64,000 bases of DNA from Torymus aiolomorphi (taxonomy: Eukaryota; Arthropoda; Insecta; Hymenoptera; Torymidae), in NCBI GenBank assembly GCA_036365515.1, contig CM070874.1:112331235-112395234 (forward strand), given 5' to 3'. The position numbers and the translations under genes were made by a program. The notes under the pieces are model-generated. The model was given only the letters and a program-made list of their open reading frames with translations, had not been told where the DNA came from and did no database searches. This document shows, piece by piece, positions 13,534 through 27,076 of this stretch (position 1 is the stretch's first letter; every line of letters begins with the position of its first letter).

Positions 13534-15299
13534 ATGGATCAACCGGTATCGACGTGGAAGAGAATAACTTTCGTGGAGCCGGTCGTGTTTCTCATCATGT
13601 TCTCATATTCTTTGTCGGGTGAGTGCAATAGAATTTTTATTGAACTCGAAGACGAAAATTCAATTGTGCATTGTTTTTAAAATAAATAATATTTTCTTTA
13701 AGAAACCAAGTTTAAGGTATTTTTGACAGTTTTGACGAATTTGTTGCACAGATTCATTATTAATTTTAATTTGAATCAATTACTACATCATGTACAAACA
13801 TGTTACTACAATAATTTGAAATCGTCACAACGAGATTAAAATTTTTTTCTGTAAAAAATATTTTTAATACAAATCATATAGTTCAATTAAGTAACCATTG
13901 TGGTGAACATTCATTAATTTTTCAACTTCTTTTACGACACTTTCAGACAGCGTCATAACCGACGCCATTGTGTACAAAACGTGCAGAAAGATAATGGGCG
14001 AAAGCAGCGCGAATAACTGCTCGATTTTGTATAACAACAGCAGCAGCGATGCGGCCAAGGCTTTGCAGGAAATCGTCCAACCCCACATCGCTACGCTTCT
14101 GGTGCTGAAGTCGTCCATAGAGACCCTCTTCCCGACCATACTGTGCCTCTTCCTCGGACCCTGGAGTGACTCAAACGGCCGCAAGCCGCTTCTAATAGTG
14201 CCTTTCATAGGTACGTATAAAAATAATTGATTTTTTTAAATACAAATGTATACGTACATATATATCACAATCTATTTTTTGATTTTTAAAAATCTACAAT
14301 ATTTATAGATTGTATAGATTTAATCGTTAAATTTCCTGTATCCTATAACATTTAAGCACACAATAACTCAAAGAAAATTCAAAACTAATTACAACTATAG
14401 GAAAAAATTATTTATATTGACACTCTGGCAATCCTTTAATTTAATTTTCCAAGTTTTCCAATCTAATGAAACTCAAAGTACATACATTTCAAAACACCCT
14501 ATATTAAACAAAAAACACCTTATAATAATCACATATTGTATATAGGCTCCGTCACGTATTACACCCTATACGCGGTGATAAGCAACTTCGTGGACGCGGA
14601 CGCGCACTGGTTCCTTCTGCCGTCTACAATCTCCTCGCTGTTGGGCGGCTTCCCGGCCATCCTGCTGACGAGCTTCTGCTACGTGGCCGACATTACGGAC
14701 AGTCAGAGCCGTACCTGGCGGCTGGGTTTCTTGGACTTCGTCCTCTTCGGCGGCCAGCTGGTCGGCTTGCTCGTCAGTCCTGTGCTGTTCCGGCGCTTCG
14801 GCTACTGCGTCGTCTTCGCCACCTCGGCTCTCGGCTGTCTCCTCGGACTCTTGTACTCGTACTTTTTGCTCATGGAGACGATTTATATTATTAGTGTGAG
14901 TATGGGTTCAAGCGATATGACTGCCTACATGGCGTGCAGTTACGCTGAAAAGGTATTTTGTTTTCTTGAACAGTGCGAAAATTCTTTAGTTTACTCAATT
15001 CTCAAACCTCAGCAATCATTATTATAGTATATATATACGTTTTAACAATGAAAATTGACACGTATATGAGCATTGAAAGAAAAATAATATTTTCAAGGAA
15101 AAATATGATACATTTTTTAATCGACATTATTAAATTGCTTAATAGTCAGAAAAATGCTAAGCTTGATTATTAACAAAAGCTTATACATTACATTGAAATA
15201 AGAGAAAACTTTTTCAAATTTCTACTATACATTCGAAGAATCAATTTGACTTATACTGTATATATCGACGTGCGTTATTTCCGAGATGGATACCCTGTA

Positions 15300-15345
<46 letters not shown>

Positions 15346-18300
15346 CGCACACATACACACACACACGCACTTTAATTTCTGTACTTTTTACTCCGTGTTG
15401 ACTCAATGAAACAAAATAAATTCTTCGTGTAAAGAAACTGATTTTAAAAAAGAATATGCCTGCGAAACGCGAATATCGTGTCAAATTAAGCTCTCGATGA
15501 ATTCATATATATATACTTCACCCGAAATATTTCATTTATTTATTCTTTATAAATACCGTTATATAGATTACAATAATACAAACGACACCTGATCTTTCCA
15601 CCGAAATCTCGTATCGTCAAGCAGCCGCACGACTGAAAATATCTTAAGCATTAGTCATAGAGTTCGCTCGTTCACACACAACTCCGCACGCGGGTTTTAA
15701 AAGCTGCGCAATGTTTAGTAAATATAGCTCTTTGTACGCTCTTATCACGCGCATATGTACTCGGAAAAGCAATATATACTTACACCGCGCTCGTTGATAA
15801 CTATGGAACATTGCGATTTTACAGCGATCGGCGAAAAGCATCTTCGACGTGACGCTGATCCGGGAGCTGTATCGCACAGTGGCACGCAAACGCGAGGGTT
15901 TCGACCGTTGCCTCATCTGGTGCTGTCTGGTGATCATCGCCCTCCACGACGACATGATGCAGGGAAGCGCCACCATCCTCTACCTCTTCAGCAAGCGCTT
16001 CGGCTGGAGTCTACTCGACTTCTCCACGTACTCGACGGTCCATCTGTCGATCACCATGGCCGGCATGATGCTACTCGTCAAAGTCGTCGCTCCGCTTTTG
16101 AGTAATTTTTATAATTGTTACATTGTTGCTGGCTTTTTAGAGACTGGGAGATTCTTGATTATGTTTGAATGAGTGAACTTTTTTTAAAGTTTTTGCATAG
16201 TGGTTGAGAATTTTTTGAAATAATTTGGCGCGTTTCAATGTGAGTGTATGAAAAAATCGGAATAAAAATGACAAATTAATACCTATAATTAATGAAATAA
16301 TTAGAAATCAAGTTTCTAGTGCGTAAAATACAGAAACCAGAAAAATGCGAATTCGTAAAGATAAGAAATTTACGTAAATAGAATACAGCTTTTTATGTTA
16401 TTCTTAACAATGACGTGTCAGATAATTCTATAAAAGAGATAATAAGGCTAATGCCATTTGTACGACAGAAATCTAGTACGTTAATTCAGAGTATAAGTCC
16501 CAAAACACCTCGCTGTGATGTTTGTTTTGTTTTGATATATGACTAGAGAAATGATATCCCATTATACATATATGTACATACTTTGTGTACATAAATCTGT
16601 CGTACAAATAGCAGATGCGTAAAAATAATAATGGTTGAATAATGTTTTTGCGCCTGTTATAAAGACGTCGCATATAATAAAGTAAGATACGTGAATATAA
16701 AAGTTTTTGCACAGGGTTAAAAAGCATATCTAATATTACATACAATTCATTTTACGTTTGTTTCTATATTTATTTATCAATAATTTTTAGTGTGTTATTT
16801 ATATAGAAAATAGCAATATTTCTTCTTTTGACATTACATTCATAGCATACAGCAAATGACTTTTTTAAATCTATTAACTGACATTATGGGGATGTGAAAC
16901 GCCAATATTTTTTTTTTCAAATTACTTTAATTATTTGTTAGTGCTACCTTTTTAGATAAAAAAAATAGTACTACAATGCAATGATTGCATATATTTAAAA
17001 ATACATTAAATATGGTAACATGCAATGTCCCTACATTGCATTTTGTATGTAGTCTGTCATATCACTCTATGTTTGATTACGAAATTATTGTTTGATTATA
17101 CATTCCATTTTTGGATTATATATATTAGTTTATATTTAATATGATTTTTTAATTGTTTATGCTAAACTTTTTTCAAAGTAGCTTTATTTATTTTTACGTG
17201 ATTATTATTAATATGATAATGACTGCAAATTTACATTTTTAGAACTTCCCGAAACCATGAGCATCCTCATCGCAAGCCTATCGAATGGCGGAAGCTCGAT
17301 CGTGAAAGCTTTCGCGCAAAAATCGTGGCACTTGTACCTTTCCACAGGTGTTGGATTGTTCAGCTTGGCCCCGGCGTCGTTAGTCCGCAGTATCATATCG
17401 AAAACGATTTCGCAGAAGGATGTTGGTGAGTTAAAAAATATATTTCAATTTAAAACCAATAATCACAAAGTGATCTATTTAATAATTACAACAATTAAAG
17501 TGTAAGTTAACGCCTTCACTGCTGTTCGAGTCATAATAGTCTAGCGACCCACAATACTTTCTGTGGCTTTTTTAGGTCCCCGCCTGAACCAAGGTTTTCT
17601 AGACGTATTTTGAGCAGCTGAATCCGAATTTCGAGGGTGCTTGCTCGAAAATTTTTACCGTAAAACGTTATAAGCATTTTAATTGTTGGAAAGGTTGTAT
17701 CTCTGAATTTAAGTATCGCGGAAGGTTTTTATTTTTTAATTTAGAAACTTCTTTGTCCTTACACTTATTTAGCTAAATTCAATAGTTTTCGAGCTACGGT
17801 CGATCAAAGATTTTTCATCCGCTTGCAACATACACAGCGCATGGTAGTCGCGCGCCTCTTCATGTCTTTGCACTGTTTTTGCGCTTTTGCAGTCAAGGTA
17901 AGTTGTATTAATATCCGTGTAAAAAAACCATATTTTATCTCATATTTGAGAAAAAGGTTACTTTTGTCATTGTAAATAAAATGATACTTACATGTAAGAG
18001 TAAATACTCATATAAAGTTGATAATAATACTGAACATACAAGTTAAAATGGAAATTTTATTTAAATTTAGTAGATTCAGAAACCTTATTATTTTTGTTCA
18101 AATTTGATTCTATTACGTAAAAAACGCCATGAATATACAGAGTTTACAAAATATTTATGATATTATTAAAAATCATCTACTTATCTTGGCTGCAAGCAGA
18201 AAAGCAGTGCAAAAAAGTGAAGCGGCGCGCGGCTGCCACGCGCGCTGTATATCCCCAGCGCGTAAAAAATCAATGATCGGCCGTACCTCGAAAACTATTG

Positions 18301-19107
18301 AATTTAGCTAATAAATATAAAGACAAAAAAGTTTTTAAATTAAAAAATAAAAATTTTAAAGCAAGATTCAACTTTCTGTGATACTTAGATTCAGAGATAC
18401 AGCCTTTTAAACAATTAAAATGCTTATAACTTTTTATGGTCAAACTTTTCGAGCGAACACCCTTGAAATTCGGATTCAGCAGCTCAAAATACGTCTAGAA
18501 AACCTTGGTTCAGGCGGGGACCTAAAAAGGCCACAAGAAGAATTATGGACCGCGAGACTATAAGTAAATGACTCGTACTATTTTTGAAACTATGATGTTT
18601 TAACGTTTCTTTTTTTTTCACTTTTATAAAAATGATAATTGTAAATTATTTCTTACTTATTTTATACTTAAATTTGGTATGAAAAGAAAAGAAACTTATG
18701 CTTTTAAATTATTGTTTAATGTTTATAAATTTATTCTGATTAAAATAAAACAATGTGTAAAAAAAGTTTATTTTTGTCGTATGCGTAAACGTGTTAATCT
18801 AAATCTGAAATATATCCTTGGATAACTAATTTTTATAATCAACCTACTTATTAGACCATCGGCGAGCGATAACATTTTTATTTTCAATGCAGGTAAAGCA
18901 TTCGCAGTAACAACAACTATGGAAAAAATTGGCCCGTTTGCAACTACGCCACTATTTGTCTTTATATACACGAACTTCATAAAGACGTATCCGTGCCCAG
19001 TGTGGTTTTTACCGGCAGGATTTTGCGTTATAATCATAATTCTTGCAATAGTTGTTGAACAAAGGTGGCGAATATTGAGACAGAAGCAATGCGAGCAAGA
19101 AAGTTAA
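13534..19107 (+). CDS. SLC46-like major facilitator transporter 1
   Basis: Six exons (13534-13618, 13947-14210, 14546-14895, 15825-16101, 17243-17425, 18893-19107) give 457 residues. The protein is a 12-helix MFS carrier of the SLC46 group (proton-coupled folate transporter relatives); the substrate of the insect members is not known to me. After the first helix comes a large extracellular loop with Asn-Xaa-Ser sites (NCS, NSS near 52-61), and after helix 2 the MFS signature GPWSDSNGRKP (99-109). The last residues form a charged cytosolic tail. A TATA-like patch lies near 13430. Intron phases are identical to those of the paralogue at 24.3 kb, showing tandem duplication, but these exons are far more GC-rich. 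Intron 5 holds a 1-kb inverted-repeat element. Confidence 0.88.
15303..15345 (+). repeat. ATT trinucleotide microsatellite
   Basis: About fourteen ATT units in intron 3 of the first transporter gene, followed shortly by a CA-rich run. Confidence 0.9.
16453..16612. mobile_element. 160-bp element with TATTTGTACGACAG-type ends
   Basis: The left end CATTTGTACGACAGA pairs with the right end TCTGTCGTACAAATAG. The same terminal sequence forms a perfect 34-base palindrome at 43276-43309. It lies in intron 4 of the first transporter gene. Confidence 0.5.
17535..18572. mobile_element. About 1-kb element with long imperfect inverted repeats, in an intron
   Basis: The left arm (AGGTCCCCGCCTGAACCAAG, then TCTAGACGTATTTTGAGCAG) pairs with the right arm (complement, ending GGCGGGGACCT). 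Homology extends outward to AGTCAT on both sides. No transposase was seen. It fills most of intron 5 of the first transporter gene. Confidence 0.7.
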
Positions 19108-20275
19108 TAATTCAGTTTTCGGTAAGCGAGAAGAATATAGTTACTTTAATGAAATATTGTTATCTTCCAGAGGAAAGACTTAAAGTTAAGTTAAGGATCA
19201 ACATTTCTGATTTGAAATAAGTTCTGATTTTTTAATAAATAAATGTTTTTTATTACTTTTGCCATGGCCCCAGTATTAAATAGTATATTGTGAACCTAGG
19301 ATGCAAAGTGGGCCTTTTTAAACAGAGTGTGGACCAAGTATTTTGCAAACACACGAGGTCAAAAGGCCTACTAAGCCCTAGGTGCACACCATATTTTTTG
19401 TAACTCATGTATTGATTTTCGGCGTTTTTAAACCTAAAAAGCAAGGCTAAATTGATTTTTTGCGATTTTACGGAATTTTAGAGTAGCGGGCGCGAATGGA
19501 CTTTTTTATCCAATTGGTCAAAAAAAAAAGTCACTTTAGGACCTCTTTTTAGGTCGAAAAACGGCGAAAATCGTGCGTGTGTTACAAAATAATATATTAC
19601 GCACCATGGGAGGAAAAAACTTGGACAGTCCAAGTTCGCCTTCGGCTCGGGTGGCAATTTATACGAGCTGGGGGCTGGCGAATTTTACTCCCGTGGTGCG
19701 TATATACTATTTTTCCTCACATAGAGGCCGAAAATGCCATATTTCCGTTTCGGAGCCGGGCGGGAATGAGGCACTTTCGGCCCGGTGTGAGGAAAAAAAA
19801 TTAGTAGTTACAGATGATTTGTCTACTTAAAAAATCGAAGTATTATTTAGGAATATAAATCATTTTTATTTTGAAATTATTCATAATTTTTATAGTTTTA
19901 TATTTAATTTATGATTAGAAAATGCAAAGATTCTAAGTAAGAATAAAGATGATGAATTTAAAAATGTGAAAGTATTACGTAACAGTTAATGAAAAAATAA
20001 CGAGACTAGCAGAGTGAAAAAGGTAGTAATAAAGGAGGAGTGTCCATTAGGGCTGTTTTTTTAGCCAACTATAAAAAAAGTAACCATTTTTTTCGATATT
20101 ATGGTTTTATTTGATAAAGTAATGAATTTGAAGACGAACGGACCCGGTTTGGTGGGCCTTATGGACATTCCTTCTTTACTCGACGAAAATAAAAACACGA
20201 AACTACTACATGAGTAATTATGTGGGAAATATAAAATAACTCGGTACAACAATTAATAAACAAATTTTCTTAGTT
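19108..20275. other. Spacer with two small repeats
   Basis: The 3' flank of the first transporter gene. A 130-bp inverted repeat lies at 19273-19400 (GAACCTAGGATGC pairing with GTGCACCTAGG), followed by the family H repeat at 19585-19805. The rest is AT-rich without recognised content. Confidence 0.45.
19585..19805. repeat. Symmetrical repeat, family H (copy 1)
   Basis: The core reads ATTACGCACCATGGGAGG, AAAACTTGGACAGTCC, CTTCGGCTCGGGTGGCAA, ACTCCCGTGGTGCGTATA and GGCACTTTCGGCCC. The same motifs recur at 51405-51660 and, as a complete palindrome, at 62406-62771; parts also occur near 41240. It is of unknown nature. Confidence 0.55.
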
Positions 20276-20935
20276 ACACACCTATATACCAAACCCAAGT
20301 TTTTTGTTCTTTGCGAACCATTTTGAATATAAAAAAGAATCGAAAACACGGTCGATCGAGAGGTGCAGGGAAGCTTTTTTGCCGTCAATACAACTTTATT
20401 TTTAAAAAATACTTAAGAATGTCCTTTCTTCAAACATAAATAATTTCGCCACGGAGAGTTGCACATACATTAAAAAATAAAAAAAATAAAATAAAAAAGA
20501 ATTCTGTTTTTTACAGAATGAAAAAATGTCGATTTCTTCGAAAATTAGATAAGTTCAAAGATCGATGAGCGTTAAATACACATATTTTTTTAAATACATT
20601 GAAAAATGTCAAAACCCCGCTCTTTTGCATTTTTAATTATTTTTTTTTTACTTTATTTATTAAACGGGCTATAAGCCCTTATGTTATACAGTAGATTGAC
20701 AATATGGTGGACATTTTAGAAGGTTCCTAACAATTGCATTTTTTTTAAGTATGTGCCGATTTGCGTCTCTTCCAGGTCAAATTATTTATGTTTGATGAAG
20801 GGATATTTTAAAGTATTTTTTTAAATAAAGTTCTTGACAAAAAAAGTTTGTTATGTGATCGATAGTATTCACGTTTTTTTTTATATTCAGGATTGTCCAA
20901 AGAATAAAAGAAAAACCTGGTCTAGTAGTAGGTGT
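20276..20935. mobile_element. About 660-bp diverged inverted-repeat element
   Basis: The left part (GTTCTTTGCGAACCATTTTG, GTCGATCG, CAACTTTATTTTTAAA) pairs imperfectly with the right part (TTTAAATAAAGTTCTTGAC, GATCGATAG, TTGTCCAAAGAATAAAAG). No coding sequence. Confidence 0.45.
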
Positions 20936-21520
20936 GCCATTCAAAAATTTGTATTTATTTTTTTACCGAGTTGGTTGATACTTATTTCCCATAGAATTGC
21001 TTATATATTTATGTCTTAAACAATATTATTTAAAGAATGTAAAATAGATTAATAATAATAGTAAAATAATGTTAATGTAAGTTCTTTTATAAAAAAATTC
21101 TTTTATGAAAAATTTCTTATACCTGCTCTATATTTAAATCTTTGAGATTCCAACTTTATTACTTGTTATCGTAAAGTCTATCTAATACCTGTCATTTTAT
21201 CTAGTTCATTTTTGTAGACTTATTTTCTAATGTGTTATAGCTATTATTGATTAAAGTAAAGATTATGTAAGAATAGAGATATTTAGTTTAAACAAATTTT
21301 AATAGATGTGGAGCAATATATTTTCAAGTTCTAATGTATTCAATTTTGTACTTATTTTGAATGTTATTTTAGTATATTTATAATTAAGTTAAATTTAATC
21401 TCTAATTTGAATAACAGTTTTAATAAACATTATTTATCTAAGTAATAATTAATTATTTACTATAAAGAAGGTATTGATACACAAAAAATTAAATGAATAT
21501 GTATATGTATTTATTGGATG

Positions 21521-22671
21521 TCACCTGAATACATGGTAATGCAAAAATTGTTTCTCTTTTATAATTCTTTCCGTACTCTCATTGAATTCAGATGTACCAC
21601 AAATTAAAATTATGGATGACTCAGGAGTATACGATTCAAATATTTCATGAATTTCATTCTGATCAAGTTGACTATTTACAATTTTAAGTCCAGTAATATT
21701 TACATCACCTAACGTAACCAAATAAATATTATTTCACAAAATTTTTTGAAAAATTTTTGTTAAATAAAGTTTTGAGAACTTACTTTCTTGAGAAAGATAT
21801 AATGTGCATTTAAAATTCCAATAGTCTGCTAAAAGTCTTAATTCTTTTATTAATGGTACATGTTTGAAAGACCTAAACCCTGCAATCATATTAATCTTTG
21901 TATCCTCTAATTCATCTTGAATTATTGAGTTAACTAGTGGATAAGTAGCAGCAATTCCAGATCCAATACTTAACATAATAATTTGTTTGTAACTGTAAGA
22001 AGACTTTTGTATTATATCATATTGGAAATTAATAAATGAATTTTCTAAAAATAATTTTATAATTTTAGGCACCTATTTCGTTGATATTGAAACTCTCCAT
22101 ATGGTCCTCTTAAAAAAAGTTCATCTCCTATATTCAATTTTCTAAAATAAGAACTAACAAGACCATTAGGATAAAGTTTGACAAGTAATTTTATGCTTCT
22201 TTGAGTCCAAGATATTGGTGTATATGGCTTTGATGTAGAAGAAAACTTTATTATAACATGCTGGCTTGGAGATAAAAATAACACATCATTTTTATTTTCT
22301 AAAAAATTAATTTCTTGAAATTGTGTTATTTTTAAAAATTCGGTTTATATGAATACAGCTTAAAGATAAATGTGTATTATAACTTTTCAAAATTGATAAA
22401 AGTTCGGCACACCTGATCCACACTCAAGTTGAATAAAAATGCAATCTTCTGAGGCTTCTGATATATCTATAATAATAAATTTGCTATATCTGAGAAGAGA
22501 TAAAAAATTCTTATCAGGTGGTACTTTTAATTTATTCAATTTTTTTTTCTCCCATTCTTCTAGTAATTTCTTATGAACATCAAAAATACATGGGTTGCAA
22601 CTATTTCCACAACAATCTTCTTCTGATGGAGTTTTGGGCCTATTCTCATTTTCAGTATTATCAAATGACAT
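21521..22671 (-). CDS. CYB5RL: NADH-cytochrome b5 reductase-like protein
   Basis: Four exons (22671-22413, 22298-22073, 21992-21784, 21708-21521) give 293 residues. The N-terminus carries the oxidoreductase-like cysteine motif DCCGNSCNPC (19-28) seen in CYB5RL and OXLD1. It is followed by the FAD-binding motif KPYTPIS (110-116), GPYGEF, the NADH-binding glycine motif GSGIAATYP (172-180) and the C-terminal CGTSEF (268-273). These are the ordered hallmarks of cytochrome b5 reductases, which pass electrons from NADH to cytochrome b5. The intron after QYQRN was placed at AG/GTGCCT with acceptor TTACAG because a nearer acceptor leaves a 28-base intron and a stop. The gene lies on the opposite strand between the two SLC46-like genes. 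The dedicated partner of CYB5RL is unknown. Confidence 0.88.
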
Positions 22672-24258
22672 CCTGCTCTATTGAATCAAATTTTATTAAA
22701 GTTTACTAATTATATTACATTAATATTATCAATTATTTAAAATATACTACATTTGATAATTAAATTTTGTAGTAAGATTAAACTAAGAATTTTAAGGATG
22801 CTGTTTTGAAAGTTTTTATCAAAATTAGTATCATTAGTTTGAACAATATTAAAATTGATTGATTTTTAAAGCTTTATCATTTTTTCTAGGTATTATAAAT
22901 AAAAGAATATTGTTTTAACCTTCCTGTGCAGTATCTAGATAGGAATTAAATATATTTTGGATAAATATATTCGAAGTAATAATGCACAGAAACGTTAATA
23001 CAGTGACAAATATAAGATAATGGTGATCTATTCTCTACAATGATGTAGCATTTAATAATCTTTACTTCTTCAAAACTCATTATTCATTTATACATAATTA
23101 TACTTAAAATAGTTACAATAGTTGTGTATTATGTAGACACAGTAACCTTTATTTTGTCGACTTTTTAGTGTTCAAAAAAGTTTAATTCTACTCTCCTAAC
23201 CTTCAGTTAAAAACTATAAATAAAATCTTTTATAATTCACAAGAAGTTGGTTAATCCCACACTACATCATTGAAAAAACGACATATCATTTACATACTGA
23301 TGATGCAAACATTGTAAATCTTACTTTGAAACATTCAGTGACGACCGTCTGCAATCCCAAAAAGATACGTCGAATGCAACTCTTAACCTCTAATGCGAAT
23401 CTGATTAGCATCAACTACATATACTACCTATTAATTACCTATACATATTACATATAATAGTTGTTAAGTATGCCCATTCATCATTCACGTTTCAATGAAA
23501 TGTATAAGTAACGCTCCATCCAGTCATAACACAACATTTACTGCACGATACACTAGCAGACGTTCGCTAATCTCCATTCGCCAGTCGCCAGTAGTGTTTT
23601 TCCTTTCACCACTCCAACTTCGCGTGCATGTATATATAGTATAATATAATATAATGTCACAACTGTGACTGCGCGAGTAGTCGAAAAGTCATCGCAGCAC
23701 AGATAGCAGCTCACAGCTGTGTCCTCTCTCTGCGGAAAAAGCACACGTTATACATATAAATATAGGCCATCCAATCGCTATCTAATCTCGGCTACCCGTC
23801 GCGCACGTGATACGTGAATCCGTATAAGCATCGAGATCTCACAAATACATATACATCATACACAGGAGTGAAAAAGCAAACGGAGAGTTAACATAAGAAA
23901 ACAAAGCGCTTACGAATTCCGCTGCGGGAAACAAAGACTGCCGCGCGCTGCGTAATTATGAGCTGTATTAGCGATGGGGAATTGCCTTTCCTCCAACGCC
24001 ACTGCCTGAGCAGTCGTCCGCCGTTTGTGCCAATCGCCTGTTGCAGCGAGTCGCACGACTCGCAGCGTTTCTCGCTGCATCGCTGCTATTGATGATGATC
24101 GCGCGGTTTATCGCGGTGTGCGTCTCTTACACCGTCCGGATGTAGCCGAAGTCTTTCTGCGCGTCGTCCTCGCCGTCGCTGACTTTTTTCACGGTTTCTT
24201 CACGCCTATCAAGAGAGGGATTCTAACACAGGTAGTCTCATTGTCGATCTGATCAACG
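22672..24258. other. Shared upstream region of CYB5RL and transporter 2
   Basis: AT-rich up to about 23500, then increasingly GC-rich toward the start of the second transporter gene. This is the divergent promoter interval of two genes transcribed away from each other. No repeats with clear ends were found. Confidence 0.45.
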
Positions 24259-26573
24259 ATGGATCATCCGGCACCTGTCACTTTTACGAGATGGAGGCGG
24301 CTAGCTATGGCGCCGCTCGCGTTCATTCTGATGTTTTCCTACTCCATATCGGGTAAAAAAACTATAGTTGTCTAAAGTATGCGCTAAAATGTCGTTGATT
24401 CATCAATCTTTTTCTTTGTTTACGCTTTGTTTAGAATCAAATTCATTGTAAGCTAAGTATTAGTAAAAATAAAAATAGGAGGAATAATGAATTTTTCTGT
24501 TATGCTTGAACTGAAAAAACATTGAATAAAGGAATGTGTATAATTATCTTGTATTATGTAGCAAAATTTCTCCTACTTCCATAAGTAATGCAACTATGTG
24601 TATTTATGAAAAAGTTGTGAAATATTTGATAAAATTATTTTAAATCATTATTATGGGGATTGTATTTAACGAAAATAATTATTAAATTGAAGATCGATTT
24701 ATTTAATAAAAGTGAATGTGATTTTCTTTAAGAACCATGCAAAATAAAAAATCTAAAATTGTACTTTTAAAAAATGTGTTTGTTATAATTTGTGATTTTA
24801 CTTGCAGATAATGTTATGACGGACTTGATTGTATATCAGACATGCAAAACATCAGCTGGTCTTAACAGCAGTGAATGTGATATTTTGCACAAAAATAGTA
24901 GCAGTGAAGAAGCAATGAAAATAGAAAAATTGGTTCAACCTCACACAGGCTTTCTTCTAGTGCTCAAATCATGTATTGAAATAATATTTCCAACAATATT
25001 GTCCCTTTTTCTTGGTCCATGGAGTGACAAAAATGGTAGGAAACCATTGCTGCTCTTTCCTTTCACAGGTATTTATAAATGTTTATTTAAGAAAGTTGGA
25101 TCATTAGACATTACACTGTATCAAAATTTTTTTAAATAAACAATTCATGCAAATTATTTTCTATTCTAGGCTATGCTATATATTATACTTTAATAGCATT
25201 CATGAGCAACTTTGATGTGAATCCATACTGGTATCTATTGCCCTCTATATCTGCAGCAATTTTAGGTGGATTTCCTCCTATTTTGATGACATTTTTTTGT
25301 TACATCACTGATGTAACAGATAGTCAAAATAGGGCATGGCATTTGGCATGTGTGGAGACTACACTGATTACAGGACTTTTAGCAGGAATATTTTCAGGAC
25401 CTGTATTATTTAAAAACTATGGATATGCAGTAGTGTTTTCACTATCAGGAGCTCTAAATGCCTTTGCTGTGTTTTATACGTTCTTTTTCATGAAAGAAAC
25501 AGTTTACACTGATAATAAAGTAAGAATTTAGTAAATTCTCCTCTTAATTTAAAATTTACCTAATTCTCATAATTTATTTCAAAAAATTAAAAAGCTTTCT
25601 TATTATCTTTATTCAAAAATTTATTTTATTTATCATACTAAGATATTCCATATGTTAGTTTTGAAAATATTTTATTTTGTAAATTTTAATAGTGAAGTTT
25701 AGTAATATCATAATTTTATTTTTTTTTTTCCAGAGAACTGTGAAAAGTATATTTGACTATTCATTAGTCAAAGAATTATTCTGTGCAGTTACTAAAAAAA
25801 GAGATGGATTTAATAGATATTTGATATGTTGCTGTATTTCAGCAATTGCTCTACATGTTGTTATAATGGAAGGAAATTCTGCTATTGCATTCCTTTTTGC
25901 AAGTTCAAAATTAGGATGGGATATTTCTCACTATTCTACATTTTCTGGAACACAACTTTCAATTTCGATAGTGGGAATGCTATTTCTCATAAAGTTCGTG
26001 GGATCAGCATTAAGTAATTATTACAGTGATTTTAATTGTCATATTTTTTATGTAACAAATATTGATGATTTTGATTTTGTGTGTAGAACTTCCAGACACT
26101 GTTGTTATTATTTTGGCATGTTTGTCAATTACTGCTGGCAATACCTTGAAAGCATTTGTCTGGAAACCATGGCATATGTACCTTTCAGCAGGTATAGGAA
26201 TGTTTAATGCACCTGCAGTGCCAATGATAAGAGCTATCATATCAAAATCTGTTCCTCAAAAAGACTTGGGTGAGTTAAAAGATAAATTATTATAATGATT
26301 CTTTTAATATTCAAGTAATTATTTTTTAAATATAAATTAACAGGTAAAATTTTTTCAATAACAACTGTAATGGAAATGACAATACCAGTTGCAACTACAC
26401 CAATATATATTATGATCTATACGCACACCCTAAATTTATATCCTACACCTGTATGGTTTTTATCTGCAGTTTTGCCACTAATTATTATAGTCCTTACTAT
26501 AATCATAGAAAAACAATGGAGAAGACTGAGGGACACCCAGTACACTCCAATCATATCAGCTGCAATTGAATGA
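24259..26573 (+). CDS. SLC46-like major facilitator transporter 2
   Basis: Six exons (24259-24352, 24808-25068, 25170-25519, 25734-26013, 26087-26269, 26344-26573) give 465 residues. The protein aligns along its whole length with transporter 1: NVMTDLIVYQTC for SVITDAIVYKTC, GPWSDKNGRKPLL for GPWSDSNGRKPLL, ELFCAVTKKRDGFNRYLI for ELYRTVARKREGFDRCLI. All five intron positions and phases are shared. Exon 3 has exactly the same length (350 bases). Introns are much shorter and free of large repeats. Codon third positions are AT-rich, in contrast to transporter 1. Likely a plasma- or lysosomal-membrane carrier of the SLC46 family; substrate unknown. Confidence 0.9.
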
Positions 26574-27076
26574 GTATTTCGAATATACTCCAAAAGACAT
26601 TAATATTTAAGTTTTTAAATTTAAAGTTAAGATTTTTCAGATTATTTATTTAGTATTTTTTAAATTAGTTTATGCTCACTTCATTTTATATTTTTGATTT
26701 ATTTATGTTTTATGAAAAATCTTATGACTTATGCTGCTTTTTATAATTAATTATTTTAATTTCACAAGAATAATACATATCGTTTTGTAGATTTTTTAGC
26801 TTTTCAGTTTTACTTGTCATTGACATATAGTAGAAACACGAATTTTAGATCGATTTATAAATAATACATATATAGAATAATTTTGTTATTAAGAGGCCTT
26901 CTAGTTTTCTGTGATAAAAAAAATGAATATAAAATTTGTATCTGTGATTGTAATGCTCAAGTGCTATTATTATTATTATGACATCACATTTGTACAATTA
27001 TACATGAATTCATAGAATATTATACAGATTTTGAAATAATTTTTTTTAATTTGGAATGTGTATTTTTGGTTAAAAT
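26574..27076. other. Convergent 3' spacer
   Basis: The AT-rich 3' flanks of transporter 2 (plus) and sepiapterin reductase 1 (minus) meet here. Nothing else is recognised. Confidence 0.5.

Noticed and set aside
22044..22072. A nearer acceptor giving a 28-base intron in CYB5RL
   Set aside because: Too short for an insect intron and followed by an in-frame stop; the acceptor at 21993 keeps frame and joins QRN to SYKQIIML as in the family.
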